DNA of 13,814 bases from Spirochaetota bacterium. GTDB lineage: Bacteria; Spirochaetota; Brevinematia; DTOW01. The stretch spans positions 1 to 13,814 of the forward strand of contig JAPYWX010000028.1 in NCBI GenBank assembly GCA_028276145.1, written 5' to 3'. Below, piece after piece: positions 1-6,296 of the stretch (position 1 is the stretch's first letter; each line of letters opens with the position of its first letter). A program made the translations under genes and the position numbers. Below the pieces are notes generated by a model. That model had not been told where the DNA came from and did no database searches. It saw only the letters and a program-made list of their open reading frames with translations.

Positions 1-690
1 CAAGAATTCGAAATAGCTGAACGCACACCTGATAATTCCCTTAAAATCAAAGTAATATATCAAATAGCTTTAATAGCCTCTGAAACAGGAAACCTAGACA
101 AGGCAATTTCAGAATTCCAAAGAGCATTAAAATACGCTAACGAAGAAAACAACGTAACAATAGCTATAAGGTATGCTTTAGCCTCCGTCTACGAATCAAG
201 GAAAATGATACTTGAAGCAATAGAACAATGGGAAAGAATAACTCAATATAGACCTAATTACCTTGATGTTCAAGAAAAACTGATGAAATACTCGGACTTG
301 AGGATGGATGATAAGTTAAAGGACTTTGTCACTTGCTCAACTTCCACCTTCGAAATTCTCTCGCAAAAAGTTGTATCACAGATGGGCTACGATGTGATAG
401 ATAGTAAAATAATTAACGACAATGTAGTGCACATGATAGCACTAGAGAAAGCCGGAAGATGGGCTAATGTTAGACAAGGTAAAGTATTTGTCGTTGTCTC
501 AAGAAGCGGCGACCCTGTAGATGACGACGTGCTATCATTTATCGTTGAAAGAGTAAAAGCTTTACACGCCCTAAAAGGAATGTGTATAACAGTATCAAAA
601 TTTACCCCAAAAGCGATGAGATATGCCGAAAACAGACCTATAATTCTTATTGACAGGAACGAATTAACAAAATGGCTAAAACAGATATAA
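1..690 (+). CDS. TPR protein with degenerate Mrr-like nuclease-fold C-terminus (5' truncated)
   Basis: The reading frame is open from base 1 to the TAA at 688-690, so the gene enters from the left edge. The internal ATG at 205 is not a plausible start because TPR-like sequence continues upstream of it. Of the 229 visible residues, about 15-100 read as at least two tetratricopeptide repeats (for example ETGNLDKAISEFQRALKY). Residues 115-229 resemble the Mrr/restriction-endonuclease-like fold: an FE...V..MGY.V start, a central strand, then CITVSKFTPKAMRYAENRPIILIDRNEL cut here as CITVSKFT and IILIDRNEL, matching the end of Mrr domains. The catalytic D...QxK positions appear replaced (VVHMIA near 142-147, VVVSR near 164-168), so nuclease activity is doubtful. 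TPRs usually mediate protein contacts; the partner is unknown. Codons are A/C-ending, like other + strand genes left of 9.7 kb. The stop codon abuts that of convergent alr. Confidence 0.75.
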   Translation, partial: QEFEIAERTPDNSLKIKVIYQIALIASETGNLDKAISEFQRALKYANEENNVTIAIRYALASVYESRKMILEAIEQWERITQYRPNYLDVQEKLMKYSDLRMDDKLKDFVTCSTSTFEILSQKVVSQMGYDVIDSKIINDNVVHMIALEKAGRWANVRQGKVFVVVSRSGDPVDDDVLSFIVERVKALHALKGMCITVSKFTPKAMRYAENRPIILIDRNELTKWLKQI

Positions 691-1812
691 CTATCCCTTG
701 TAAGCTCTAGGTACTCTCTTCGAAATGCTACAGGTAACCTCATAAGGTATCATACCTACACTCATAGCAAATTCCTCAACTCTTATACCTCCTTGCTCAC
801 CTTCCCCAAATATCAAGACCTCATCACCGACATCTATACTACTAGGAATCAAAATCATCATGTAGTCCATAGTTATTCTACCTACAACAGGGCACTCCAA
901 ACCCTTAACTAAAACTTTCATTTTGTTAGAATGCAAAGTCGTTATACCATCAGCATAACCGCAAGGCACTACACCAACAAAACCATCCTTCTCCATAAAG
1001 TATGTCCTATTATAGCTTATACTCTCACCCTTCCTAAAAAACTTCTTCAGTGCTATATAAGATTTCAAAGCCATAGAATTTCTTAAGGGCACCTTATCCC
1101 TCAAATCAAGGTTAGGGTAATAACCATAAATTGACAATCCACACCTTGCAAAATCATACTTTGAAGCCTCCGGTATATTCAAAACACCTCCACTATTGGA
1201 AACATGAGTAAAAAAGTTTGGAAAAACCTTCTTTATTTTTTCTACAACACTATCAAAAATACCAAGTTGGTAAAGCGAAAATTCTCTATCAAAATCAGAA
1301 GAAGGGAAATGCGTCATCACATCAGTAAGCTCCAAATTCTTCACATTTCCAAGAACTTCAATAAGTTTTTCTAAGTCTCTGTAATGTACTCCAAGCCTAC
1401 CCATTCCAGTGTCTATTTCAATTCCAAATCTCAACTTTTTACCCAATGATCTAGCTCTCTTTTCCATCTCTTCAATAAAAGAGATATCACTAACAATAGG
1501 TATAAAAATATCATACTTAGCCAAAAATTCTATATCCCTCGGTGCAAGTGGGGAAAATATGAGAATATCAGAATTCTTGCCTACTTCAGAAATTTCAATA
1601 GCTTCTTCTAAAAACGCTACTGCAAACCTTCTTATTCCTTTTTCATAAAAATATCTAAAAACCTCAACAGCACCATGACCATAAGCATTGGCCTTTATAA
1701 CAGGAATTATTGGTTTACCGTTGTTCAATTTAACAAGATTCCCGTAGTTTTCATACATCACTTCCAAATTGACCTCAGCAAACGTTTTTCGGAAACTTCT
1801 AACCTCAAGCAT
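691..1812 (-). CDS. alr: alanine racemase
   Basis: PLP enzyme interconverting L- and D-alanine in the cytoplasm, supplying D-Ala for peptidoglycan. At 373 aa it has the usual family length. The PLP lysine is K40 in VIKANAYGHG. The second catalytic base is Y267 in SISYNRTY, on the other subunit of the dimer in known structures. VGRITMD (310-316) is the conserved C-terminal barrel motif, and HVSNSGG (203-209) lies in the PLP-binding barrel. The start is ATG at 1812, just before the conserved FAEVNLE region. No Shine-Dalgarno sequence precedes it, and a TTGCTT-N18-CAAAAT element ends 7 nt upstream, so the message may be leaderless. The TAG stop (691-693) touches the TAA of the convergent TPR gene with no gap and no terminator hairpin. 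Confidence 0.96.
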   Translation of the reverse strand: MLEVRSFRKTFAEVNLEVMYENYGNLVKLNNGKPIIPVIKANAYGHGAVEVFRYFYEKGIRRFAVAFLEEAIEISEVGKNSDILIFSPLAPRDIEFLAKYDIFIPIVSDISFIEEMEKRARSLGKKLRFGIEIDTGMGRLGVHYRDLEKLIEVLGNVKNLELTDVMTHFPSSDFDREFSLYQLGIFDSVVEKIKKVFPNFFTHVSNSGGVLNIPEASKYDFARCGLSIYGYYPNLDLRDKVPLRNSMALKSYIALKKFFRKGESISYNRTYFMEKDGFVGVVPCGYADGITTLHSNKMKVLVKGLECPVVGRITMDYMMILIPSSIDVGDEVLIFGEGEQGGIRVEEFAMSVGMIPYEVTCSISKRVPRAYKG

Positions 1813-1819
1813 GTATCTA

Positions 1820-1849
1820 ATTTTGTAAAATTAAGACACAGTAAAGCAA
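1820..1849 (-). promoter_or_regulatory. Candidate alr promoter, leaderless geometry
   Basis: On the minus strand TTGCTT (1849-1844), an 18-bp spacer and CAAAAT (1825-1820) lie 7 nt upstream of the ATG at 1812. The -35 is fair and the -10 is weak (4 of 6 to TATAAT). The placement predicts transcription starting at or within a few bases of the start codon. In AT-rich DNA this could be chance; support comes from the same spacing at three other genes here. Confidence 0.35.
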
Positions 1850-1994
1850 AATAGGGGGGTTGTATTGAAAAGCCCATAAAGAGCCTAAAGCTTTAGTGAT
1901 ATGCCTCTTTTAACTCTTTTTTGGGAGTTAACAACTTTTAGTAGTTCCACCCACCCTAAAATTCTAATGGAGGCTACCGCCTTCCTTAACCCTA

Positions 1995-2023
1995 AAAAGG
2001 AGTGTAACAAAAGGAAGTGTAAC
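1995..2023. repeat. Two-copy tandem repeat, 14/15 bp
   Basis: AAAAGGAGTGTAAC (1995-2008) is followed directly by AAAAGGAAGTGTAAC (2009-2023), which differs by one inserted A. It lies about 185-210 bp upstream of alr and about 170-200 bp upstream of the ABC ATPase gene. It could be a two-site protein-binding element or a simple duplication. Confidence 0.7.
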
Positions 2024-2049
2024 GAATACCCCACTCTATTATTTTTTCT

Positions 2050-2072
2050 GTTGGGATACAAAGCATCCCAAC
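2050..2072. other. Hairpin, 8-bp perfect stem
   Basis: GTTGGGAT (2050-2057) pairs with ATCCCAAC (2065-2072) around a 7-nt loop ACAAAGC. There is no T-tract after it on either strand; the T-run lies before it on the plus strand. It is therefore not a standard terminator. It would lie upstream of a leaderless ABC ATPase transcript, so it may act at DNA level or belong to a small unrecognised RNA. Confidence 0.55.
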
Positions 2073-2109
2073 TAACCTATTTTCGTTAAAAACACACTTT
2101 AAATAAGGT

Positions 2110-2122
2110 GTGCTTTAAGCGC
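2110..2122. repeat. Intergenic palindrome, copy 1
   Basis: GTGCTTTAAGCGC is a near-palindrome centred on a T. Its first 11 bases are identical to those of GTGCTTTAAGCAC at 9766-9778. AGTACAATGT and GAATGT follow nearby (2136-2145, 2154-2159), echoing AGTACAACGT and GAATGT around the other copy. Both sit in gaps between divergent genes. Confidence 0.55.
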
Positions 2123-2157
2123 TCGATTAAAAATCAGTACAATGTAACCGTTAGAAT

Positions 2158-2187
2158 GTGAAAAATATATCTTCAATTAATTAAGAT
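2158..2187 (+). promoter_or_regulatory. Candidate ABC ATPase gene promoter, leaderless geometry
   Basis: GTGAAA (2158-2163), an 18-bp spacer and TAAGAT (2182-2187) lie 7 nt before the GTG start at 2195, which has no Shine-Dalgarno sequence. The hexamers are moderate matches. The spacing resembles that at alr, nadB and the gene starting at 9575. Confidence 0.35.
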
Positions 2188-2194
2188 TTTTCTT

Positions 2195-3133
2195 GTGAAT
2201 AGCCCATTACTCAAACTGAGTAACCTCTCAATAGTTCATAAAGAAACAAACAAAACCATTGTAAGAGACATTTCATTTGAAGTTCACGAAAACGAAGTAG
2301 TAGGTATAATAGGTGAAAGCGGCTCAGGCAAAAGTCTAACAATGCTTTCAATACTAGGTATTATTCCTGACTCCTTGAAAGCAGTAGGTGAAATGTACTT
2401 CGAGGGGCAAAAAATAGAAGACCCGAGAGATTTGAGAGGTAAAAAGATATCAATGATTTTCCAAGACCCTCTAACTGCTTTAAACCCTGTACTCAAAATA
2501 ATAGACCAAATCAATCTAATTTCAAAATCAAACAAAATGGAGTACAGTAGTACATTGGATGAATTTAAAAAACTTCTTATCAGTATGAAAATTCAAAATC
2601 CTGAAAGAGTATTGAAAAGTTTTCCACATCAACTCAGCGGTGGAATGCTACAAAGAGTAGCCATAGCACTAGTTCTACTACTCAAGCCAAAGCTAATAAT
2701 AGCCGATGAGCCAACTACTTCCCTTGACGTTACTGTTCAAAAAGAAATAATAGGTATAATAAAAAAAATAAAGACAACCGAAGGCAAATCTATAATATTT
2801 GTTACTCATGACATAATGCTGGCTAAAGAATTAGTAGACAGAATAATCGTTATGTACGCAGGGGAAATAATGGAAATAGGAAGCACAAACAACATAATAG
2901 AATCTCCCCTGCATCCATACACTAAATTACTCATAGACTCTGTCCCCAGAGTAGACAGCAAACCCGAAAGATTAACTTTTCTCCAAGGTAGAGTTCCCCA
3001 CTTTTCTGAAATAGCTAATGGCTGCGTATTCTTTAATAGATGCCCTATAGCAGAAATAGGCAGGTGCGATATTTCTAAACCCAACACTCAAAGAAAATAC
3101 GATAATCACTTAGTAAAATGCTTCTTCGCTTAA
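2195..3133 (+). CDS. Oligopeptide/dipeptide ABC transporter ATPase, OppD/DppD type
   Basis: Cytoplasmic ATPase that would power peptide uptake by an Opp/Dpp-type importer. In the 312 residues: Walker A GESGSGKS (40-47), Q-loop Q90, signature LSGGMLQR (147-154), Walker B LIIADE (167-172) and H-loop H205. The C-terminal extension typical of OppD/DppD follows, with a TFLQGRVP stretch near 261-268 and four cysteines, C277, C283 (CVFFNRCP), C291 and C309. A comparable Cys set binds an iron-sulfur cluster in at least one thermophile DppD structure, as I recall it. No permease, binding protein or second ATPase is adjacent, so its partners are encoded elsewhere. The start is GTG with no Shine-Dalgarno sequence; domain start fits. 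The TAA stop overlaps the stop of the convergent PIN-TRAM gene by 3 bases. Whether it is D or F type, and the substrate, cannot be fixed from sequence alone. Confidence 0.92.
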   Translation: MNSPLLKLSNLSIVHKETNKTIVRDISFEVHENEVVGIIGESGSGKSLTMLSILGIIPDSLKAVGEMYFEGQKIEDPRDLRGKKISMIFQDPLTALNPVLKIIDQINLISKSNKMEYSSTLDEFKKLLISMKIQNPERVLKSFPHQLSGGMLQRVAIALVLLLKPKLIIADEPTTSLDVTVQKEIIGIIKKIKTTEGKSIIFVTHDIMLAKELVDRIIVMYAGEIMEIGSTNNIIESPLHPYTKLLIDSVPRVDSKPERLTFLQGRVPHFSEIANGCVFFNRCPIAEIGRCDISKPNTQRKYDNHLVKCFFA

Positions 3134-4188
3134 TTCTGCTTTGATTTTTTACTAGATGTTGCTTGCTGCTTTTCTTTTTCTATATTCATCTCCTCTTCAT
3201 CAATCTGAGTGAATATTATTCTTCCCGAAGAAGTTTGAAGTATACTTGTTACTTTCACAGGGACTTCCTTATTCATGTACTCCTTACCATTCTCTAGAAC
3301 TACCATTGTACCATCAGGCAAATACCCTATTCCTTGATTCTTTTCTTTACCTTCTTTGATTATGTGTATTCTTATCTTTTCTCCAGGTAGGTATATTTGC
3401 CTCAAAGCCATAGCTAAATCATTTATGTTGAGAACCTTTATACCCTCTATCTTAGCAACTTTGTTAAGGTTATAATCGTTTGTAACTATTGCACCATTAA
3501 TATCCTTAGCAAGCTTCAAAAGTTTCTCATCAGTCTTGTTTATATTCTCATAGTCTTTTGTTATTATTTTAAGGTTTATGTGAGGAATGTCCTTAAGCTC
3601 GTTCAGTATATCCAAACCTCTCCTTGCACGATTCCTCTTCAAATTCTCCTGGGAATCAGCAAGCATTTGTATTTCAGCTAAAACAAACTTAGGGACATAA
3701 ACAACTCCATCAAGAAAACCAGTCTTTGCAATTTCAGCTATTCTTCCATCTATTATAACAGAGGTATCAAGAATCTTCACCCTATAAGGCGAAGGACCCT
3801 CTCCCTCACTTGGCTGTACAGATTGCTGAACCGAAGACATATAAAAAGGCTTCAACCCTTGAACAAATATAGGAGCAAAAAAACCTATATAAGAAAACGC
3901 AACTTCCCAGAAGAGCCTCAAGTTCATGTAACCACTCCCGAGAAGTTCCTTAAGCATTTCATCAACTAAAGAACCAAAGTAAAAACCCGCAATACCTCCC
4001 AAAAAGGAATAAATTATGTCAAACTTAACATTAGTTATCACCCTCTCAATAAGTAAAGTCACCAAACCAAACACAAGTCCAGCAACCAAATATTCAACTA
4101 ATTTCCCCCCAACAACTCCGTAAATGATACCAACAGCCAACAAAAGCATGAGAGGTATAAAAATCCTAAAAATCTGCTTTGGCTTCAT
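3130..4188 (-). CDS. Membrane-anchored PIN-TRAM domain protein, YacL-like
   Basis: 352 aa with the layout of the YacL family: hydrophobic membrane segments at about 7-27, 32-49, 56-75 and 92-111, a short linker, a PIN domain (137-262) and a TRAM domain (267-330), then a charged Lys/Gln-rich tail. PIN acidic residues expected to bind metal are D141 in ILDTSVIIDGR, E172 in LAEIQ, D220 and D238 in VTNDYNL, so a ribonuclease active site looks intact. TRAM is an RNA-binding OB-like fold. Membrane-tethered RNase activity is inferred from the fold; the family's substrate is not settled. The ATG at 4188 is preceded by AAAGGGGG 4 nt upstream. The stop overlaps the stop of the convergent ABC ATPase gene (shared TTAA at 3130-3133). 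ilvD lies upstream on the same strand but is separated by a terminator. Confidence 0.93.
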   Translation of the reverse strand: MKPKQIFRIFIPLMLLLAVGIIYGVVGGKLVEYLVAGLVFGLVTLLIERVITNVKFDIIYSFLGGIAGFYFGSLVDEMLKELLGSGYMNLRLFWEVAFSYIGFFAPIFVQGLKPFYMSSVQQSVQPSEGEGPSPYRVKILDTSVIIDGRIAEIAKTGFLDGVVYVPKFVLAEIQMLADSQENLKRNRARRGLDILNELKDIPHINLKIITKDYENINKTDEKLLKLAKDINGAIVTNDYNLNKVAKIEGIKVLNINDLAMALRQIYLPGEKIRIHIIKEGKEKNQGIGYLPDGTMVVLENGKEYMNKEVPVKVTSILQTSSGRIIFTQIDEEEMNIEKEKQQATSSKKSKQN

Positions 4189-4301
4189 AAAACCCCCTTT
4201 TACTTAAAATCTTGACAAGAATTATGAATGATTGAACAACACCTTTTATAACTTACTAAGGCAAAAACTAAAATTTAAAATTTCTTCTCCTCAGGAAACA
4301 A

Positions 4302-4335
4302 TTTTTAAAAAAGAGGTGGCATGTATGCCACCTCT
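4302..4335 (-). terminator. Rho-independent terminator of ilvD
   Basis: AGAGGTGGCA (4312-4321) pairs with TGCCACCTCT (4326-4335) around a four-base loop; the next pair inside is also complementary. Read on the minus strand, the GC-rich stem is followed at once by a run of T (complement of A at 4307-4311). It begins 7 bp after the ilvD stop. It separates ilvD from the PIN-TRAM gene, whose promoter must lie in 4189-4300. Confidence 0.9.
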
Positions 4336-4341
4336 ATAAAA

Positions 4342-5997
4342 CTAATAGTTAACAATTGCTCCTTTATCCGCTGATAAAACAAGTTTAGAGTACCTTGCTA
4401 AATAACCATGTTTAACCTTTGGTTCTGGCTGCTTCCACTCCTTCTGTCTCCTTTGGAATTCCTCTTCGGTTATCTTCAGGTCTAACCTCTTGGCAATCAT
4501 GTCAATATGTATTATATCTCCTTCTTTAACAAGTGCTATAGGACCTCCTGCCATCGCCTCAGGTGAAACATGGCCTATACATGGTCCTCTCGTACCTCCA
4601 CTGAATCTACCATCTGTTATGAGTGCAACACTATCACTAAGCCCCATACCAACTATAGCTGATGTCGGTGACAACATCTCTCTCATACCAGGTCCACCTG
4701 CCGGTCCTTCGTACCTTATAACAACAACATCACCAGGTTTTATTTTCTTAGACAGTATCGCCTTAACAGCATCCTCCTCTGAATCAAACACCCTAGCTGG
4801 TCCCTCGTGCTTATACATCTTAGGGTCAACAGCAGATATCTTTACAACAGAACCATTAGGTGCTAAATTACCTTTCAATATCCTTAATCCTGCCTCCTGA
4901 TGGTATGGATTATCTAAAGGTCTTATAACTTCATGATTTATATACTTAACTTGGCTAATAATCTCTTTTGTAGTCTTACCGCTAACTGTCTTGGTATTCC
5001 TTATCTTAGGTTCAAGAACCTTCATAACAGCTGGGATTCCTCCAGCTCTGTGTAAATCAACCATATAATGCTTACCACCAGGTCTCAAGGATGCTATATG
5101 TGGAACTTCCGAACTCAACCTATCAAAGTCATCAAGAGTTATAAAATCTTTCTCAACCTCATTAGCTATCGCTAATAGGTGTAAAACTGTATTCGTTGAG
5201 CCACCAAGTGCCAAATCTACCATTATTGCGTTTTCAAATGCTTCTTTCGTAAGTATATCCCTCGGCTTAACATCATTCTTAACAAGTTCAACAATCTTCT
5301 CACCAATCTTTTTAGCAAGCCTCACTCTTTCAGCTTCTACGGCAGGTATTGTAGCACCATAAGGTAGAGTCAAACCCAAAGCTTCAACTATACACGCCAT
5401 ACTGTTAGCAGTAAACATGCCGGCACAGCTACCTGGACCCGGGCAAGCATAACTTTCTATTTTACTCAATTCTTCCTTACTTATCTTACCTGCCTCATAC
5501 TGCCCCACAGCTTCAAAGACATCTATCAAATCATAGCTCTTACCTTCCGCCAGACCAGGGTACATAGGACCACCAGTTAGAACAATAAAGGGTATATTAA
5601 GCCTTATTGCTCCCATCAACATACCTGGTACTATTTTGTCACACGCAGTTATTAGAACAAGTCCATCGAAAGCATGAGCCATAGCCATAGATTCAACAGA
5701 ATCAGCAATCAACTCTCTTGAAGGAAGCGAATACTTCATTCCTTCATGTCCCATTGCAATACCATCGTCTATTGCTATAGTGTTAAATTCAAAAGGTGTA
5801 CCACCAGCAGCATACACTCCCTTTTTAACAGCTTCAGCTAAAGTCCTAAGATGAATATGCCCAGGAACAATCTCCGTAAATGAGTTCACAATACCTATAA
5901 AAGGCTTACTTAACTCTTCATCAGTATAACCATCAGCTTTAAGCAAAGCCCTATGCGGTGCTCTAATTATACCCCTCTTTACACGATCACTAATCAT
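4342..5997 (-). CDS. ilvD: dihydroxy-acid dehydratase
   Basis: Dehydrates 2,3-dihydroxy-isovalerate and 2,3-dihydroxy-3-methylvalerate to the 2-oxo acids of valine, isoleucine and leucine synthesis (also feeding pantothenate). The 551 residues are a normal length. Cluster cysteines are C119 in TACDKIVPGM and C191 in CPGPGSCAGM. The N-terminal segment reads NSFTEIVPGHIHL, as in E. coli IlvD, where the [2Fe-2S] type has a third Cys (PCN). This favours the oxygen-sensitive [4Fe-4S] class. The conserved GRFSGGTRG with the proposed catalytic serine S466 is intact, as is DLALGGSTNT (261-270). The ATG at 5997 has an excellent Shine-Dalgarno (AAGGAGGG, 6009-6002). It stands alone, with its own promoter and terminator and without other ilv or leu genes. 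Confidence 0.98.
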   Translation of the reverse strand: MISDRVKRGIIRAPHRALLKADGYTDEELSKPFIGIVNSFTEIVPGHIHLRTLAEAVKKGVYAAGGTPFEFNTIAIDDGIAMGHEGMKYSLPSRELIADSVESMAMAHAFDGLVLITACDKIVPGMLMGAIRLNIPFIVLTGGPMYPGLAEGKSYDLIDVFEAVGQYEAGKISKEELSKIESYACPGPGSCAGMFTANSMACIVEALGLTLPYGATIPAVEAERVRLAKKIGEKIVELVKNDVKPRDILTKEAFENAIMVDLALGGSTNTVLHLLAIANEVEKDFITLDDFDRLSSEVPHIASLRPGGKHYMVDLHRAGGIPAVMKVLEPKIRNTKTVSGKTTKEIISQVKYINHEVIRPLDNPYHQEAGLRILKGNLAPNGSVVKISAVDPKMYKHEGPARVFDSEEDAVKAILSKKIKPGDVVVIRYEGPAGGPGMREMLSPTSAIVGMGLSDSVALITDGRFSGGTRGPCIGHVSPEAMAGGPIALVKEGDIIHIDMIAKRLDLKITEEEFQRRQKEWKQPEPKVKHGYLARYSKLVLSADKGAIVNY

Positions 5998-6028
5998 AAC
6001 ACCCTCCTTAAACCTTAAGTTATAGTAT

Positions 6029-6058
6029 ATAGTAATTAAGAAGAAAAAGAAAATTCAA
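6029..6058 (-). promoter_or_regulatory. Candidate ilvD promoter
   Basis: On the minus strand TTGAAT (6058-6053), an 18-bp spacer and TACTAT (6034-6029), with a second overlapping TATACT/TACTAT just downstream (6029-6022). Transcription from here would give a leader of about 25 nt that includes the strong Shine-Dalgarno sequence of ilvD. Confidence 0.5.
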
Positions 6059-6237
6059 ACCTAGTTATACGCATCCCATCTTGCTAAAAAACTCAACTTA
6101 TCTTAAACATACCTTAGAAAGATAACGACTCTTTCAAGGACTTAGTCCCCTTTTATTTACCACATTATGCCACTTGGCATAAAGTGCTTGATAGCATATC
6201 GTGCTTAATAGTATTCTCTTATTAATTGGGAAGTGAA

Positions 6238-6266
6238 AAGAGGTGAAACCTCTTCTTGATTTTTAA
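6238..6266 (+). terminator. Hairpin with T-rich tail upstream of nadB
   Basis: AAGAGGT (6238-6244) pairs with ACCTCTT (6248-6254) around GAA, followed on the plus strand by CTTGATTTTT. No plus-strand gene lies upstream for at least 3 kb, so it may insulate nadB from stray transcription. If nadB transcription starts further upstream than I propose, it could act as a leader attenuator. The tail is interrupted, so termination strength is uncertain. Confidence 0.45.
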
Positions 6267-6290
6267 ATTTTCATATGAGTATCATATTAA
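6262..6290 (+). promoter_or_regulatory. Candidate nadB promoter with inverted repeat
   Basis: Two overlapping readings exist: TTTAAA (6262-6267)-N17-TATTAA (6285-6290), 6 nt before the ATG, or TTGATT (6256-6261)-N18-TATCAT (6280-6285). A perfect inverted repeat ATATGA-GTA-TCATAT (6273-6287) covers the -10 region and could be a repressor site; NAD-synthesis genes are commonly repressed by NiaR, NadQ or NrtR-type regulators, but I cannot match it to one. Confidence 0.4.
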
Positions 6291-6296
6291 AATCTT

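Larger units (their letters stand above)
1813..2194. other. Divergent intergenic region between alr and the ABC ATPase gene
   Basis: 382 bp without a convincing gene. It holds promoter-like elements for both flanking genes, a 12-bp palindrome CTAAAGCTTTAG (1884-1895), an inverted repeat TTAACTC/GAGTTAA (1910-1931), a tandem 14/15-bp repeat (1995-2023), a hairpin (2050-2072) and a palindrome shared with the gap at 9.7 kb (2110-2122). A 62-codon open frame at 1901-2089 has no Shine-Dalgarno sequence or recognisable motif and runs across the repeats, so I do not call it. I found no tRNA, SRP RNA or riboswitch consensus. Confidence 0.6.
5998..6296. other. Divergent intergenic region between ilvD and nadB
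   Basis: 299 bp without a gene. From left to right: the ilvD Shine-Dalgarno and promoter (6002-6058), a GAAAGA/TCTTTC inverted repeat (about 6117-6135), a hairpin TTATGCC/GGCATAA with loop ACTT (6165-6182), GTGCTT-containing motifs (6184-6189, 6201-6206), a hairpin with T-rich tail (6238-6266) and the nadB promoter region with an ATATGA/TCATAT inverted repeat. No known riboswitch consensus was recognised. Confidence 0.6.

Noticed and set aside
205..690. ATG at 205 as the true start of the first gene
   Set aside because: The frame is open to base 1 and encodes continuous TPR-type sequence upstream, so the gene is truncated by the window edge.
1901..2089. 62-codon + strand open frame between alr and the ABC ATPase gene
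   Set aside because: No Shine-Dalgarno sequence, no recognisable motif, and it runs across the tandem repeat and hairpin; typical chance frame in intergenic DNA.
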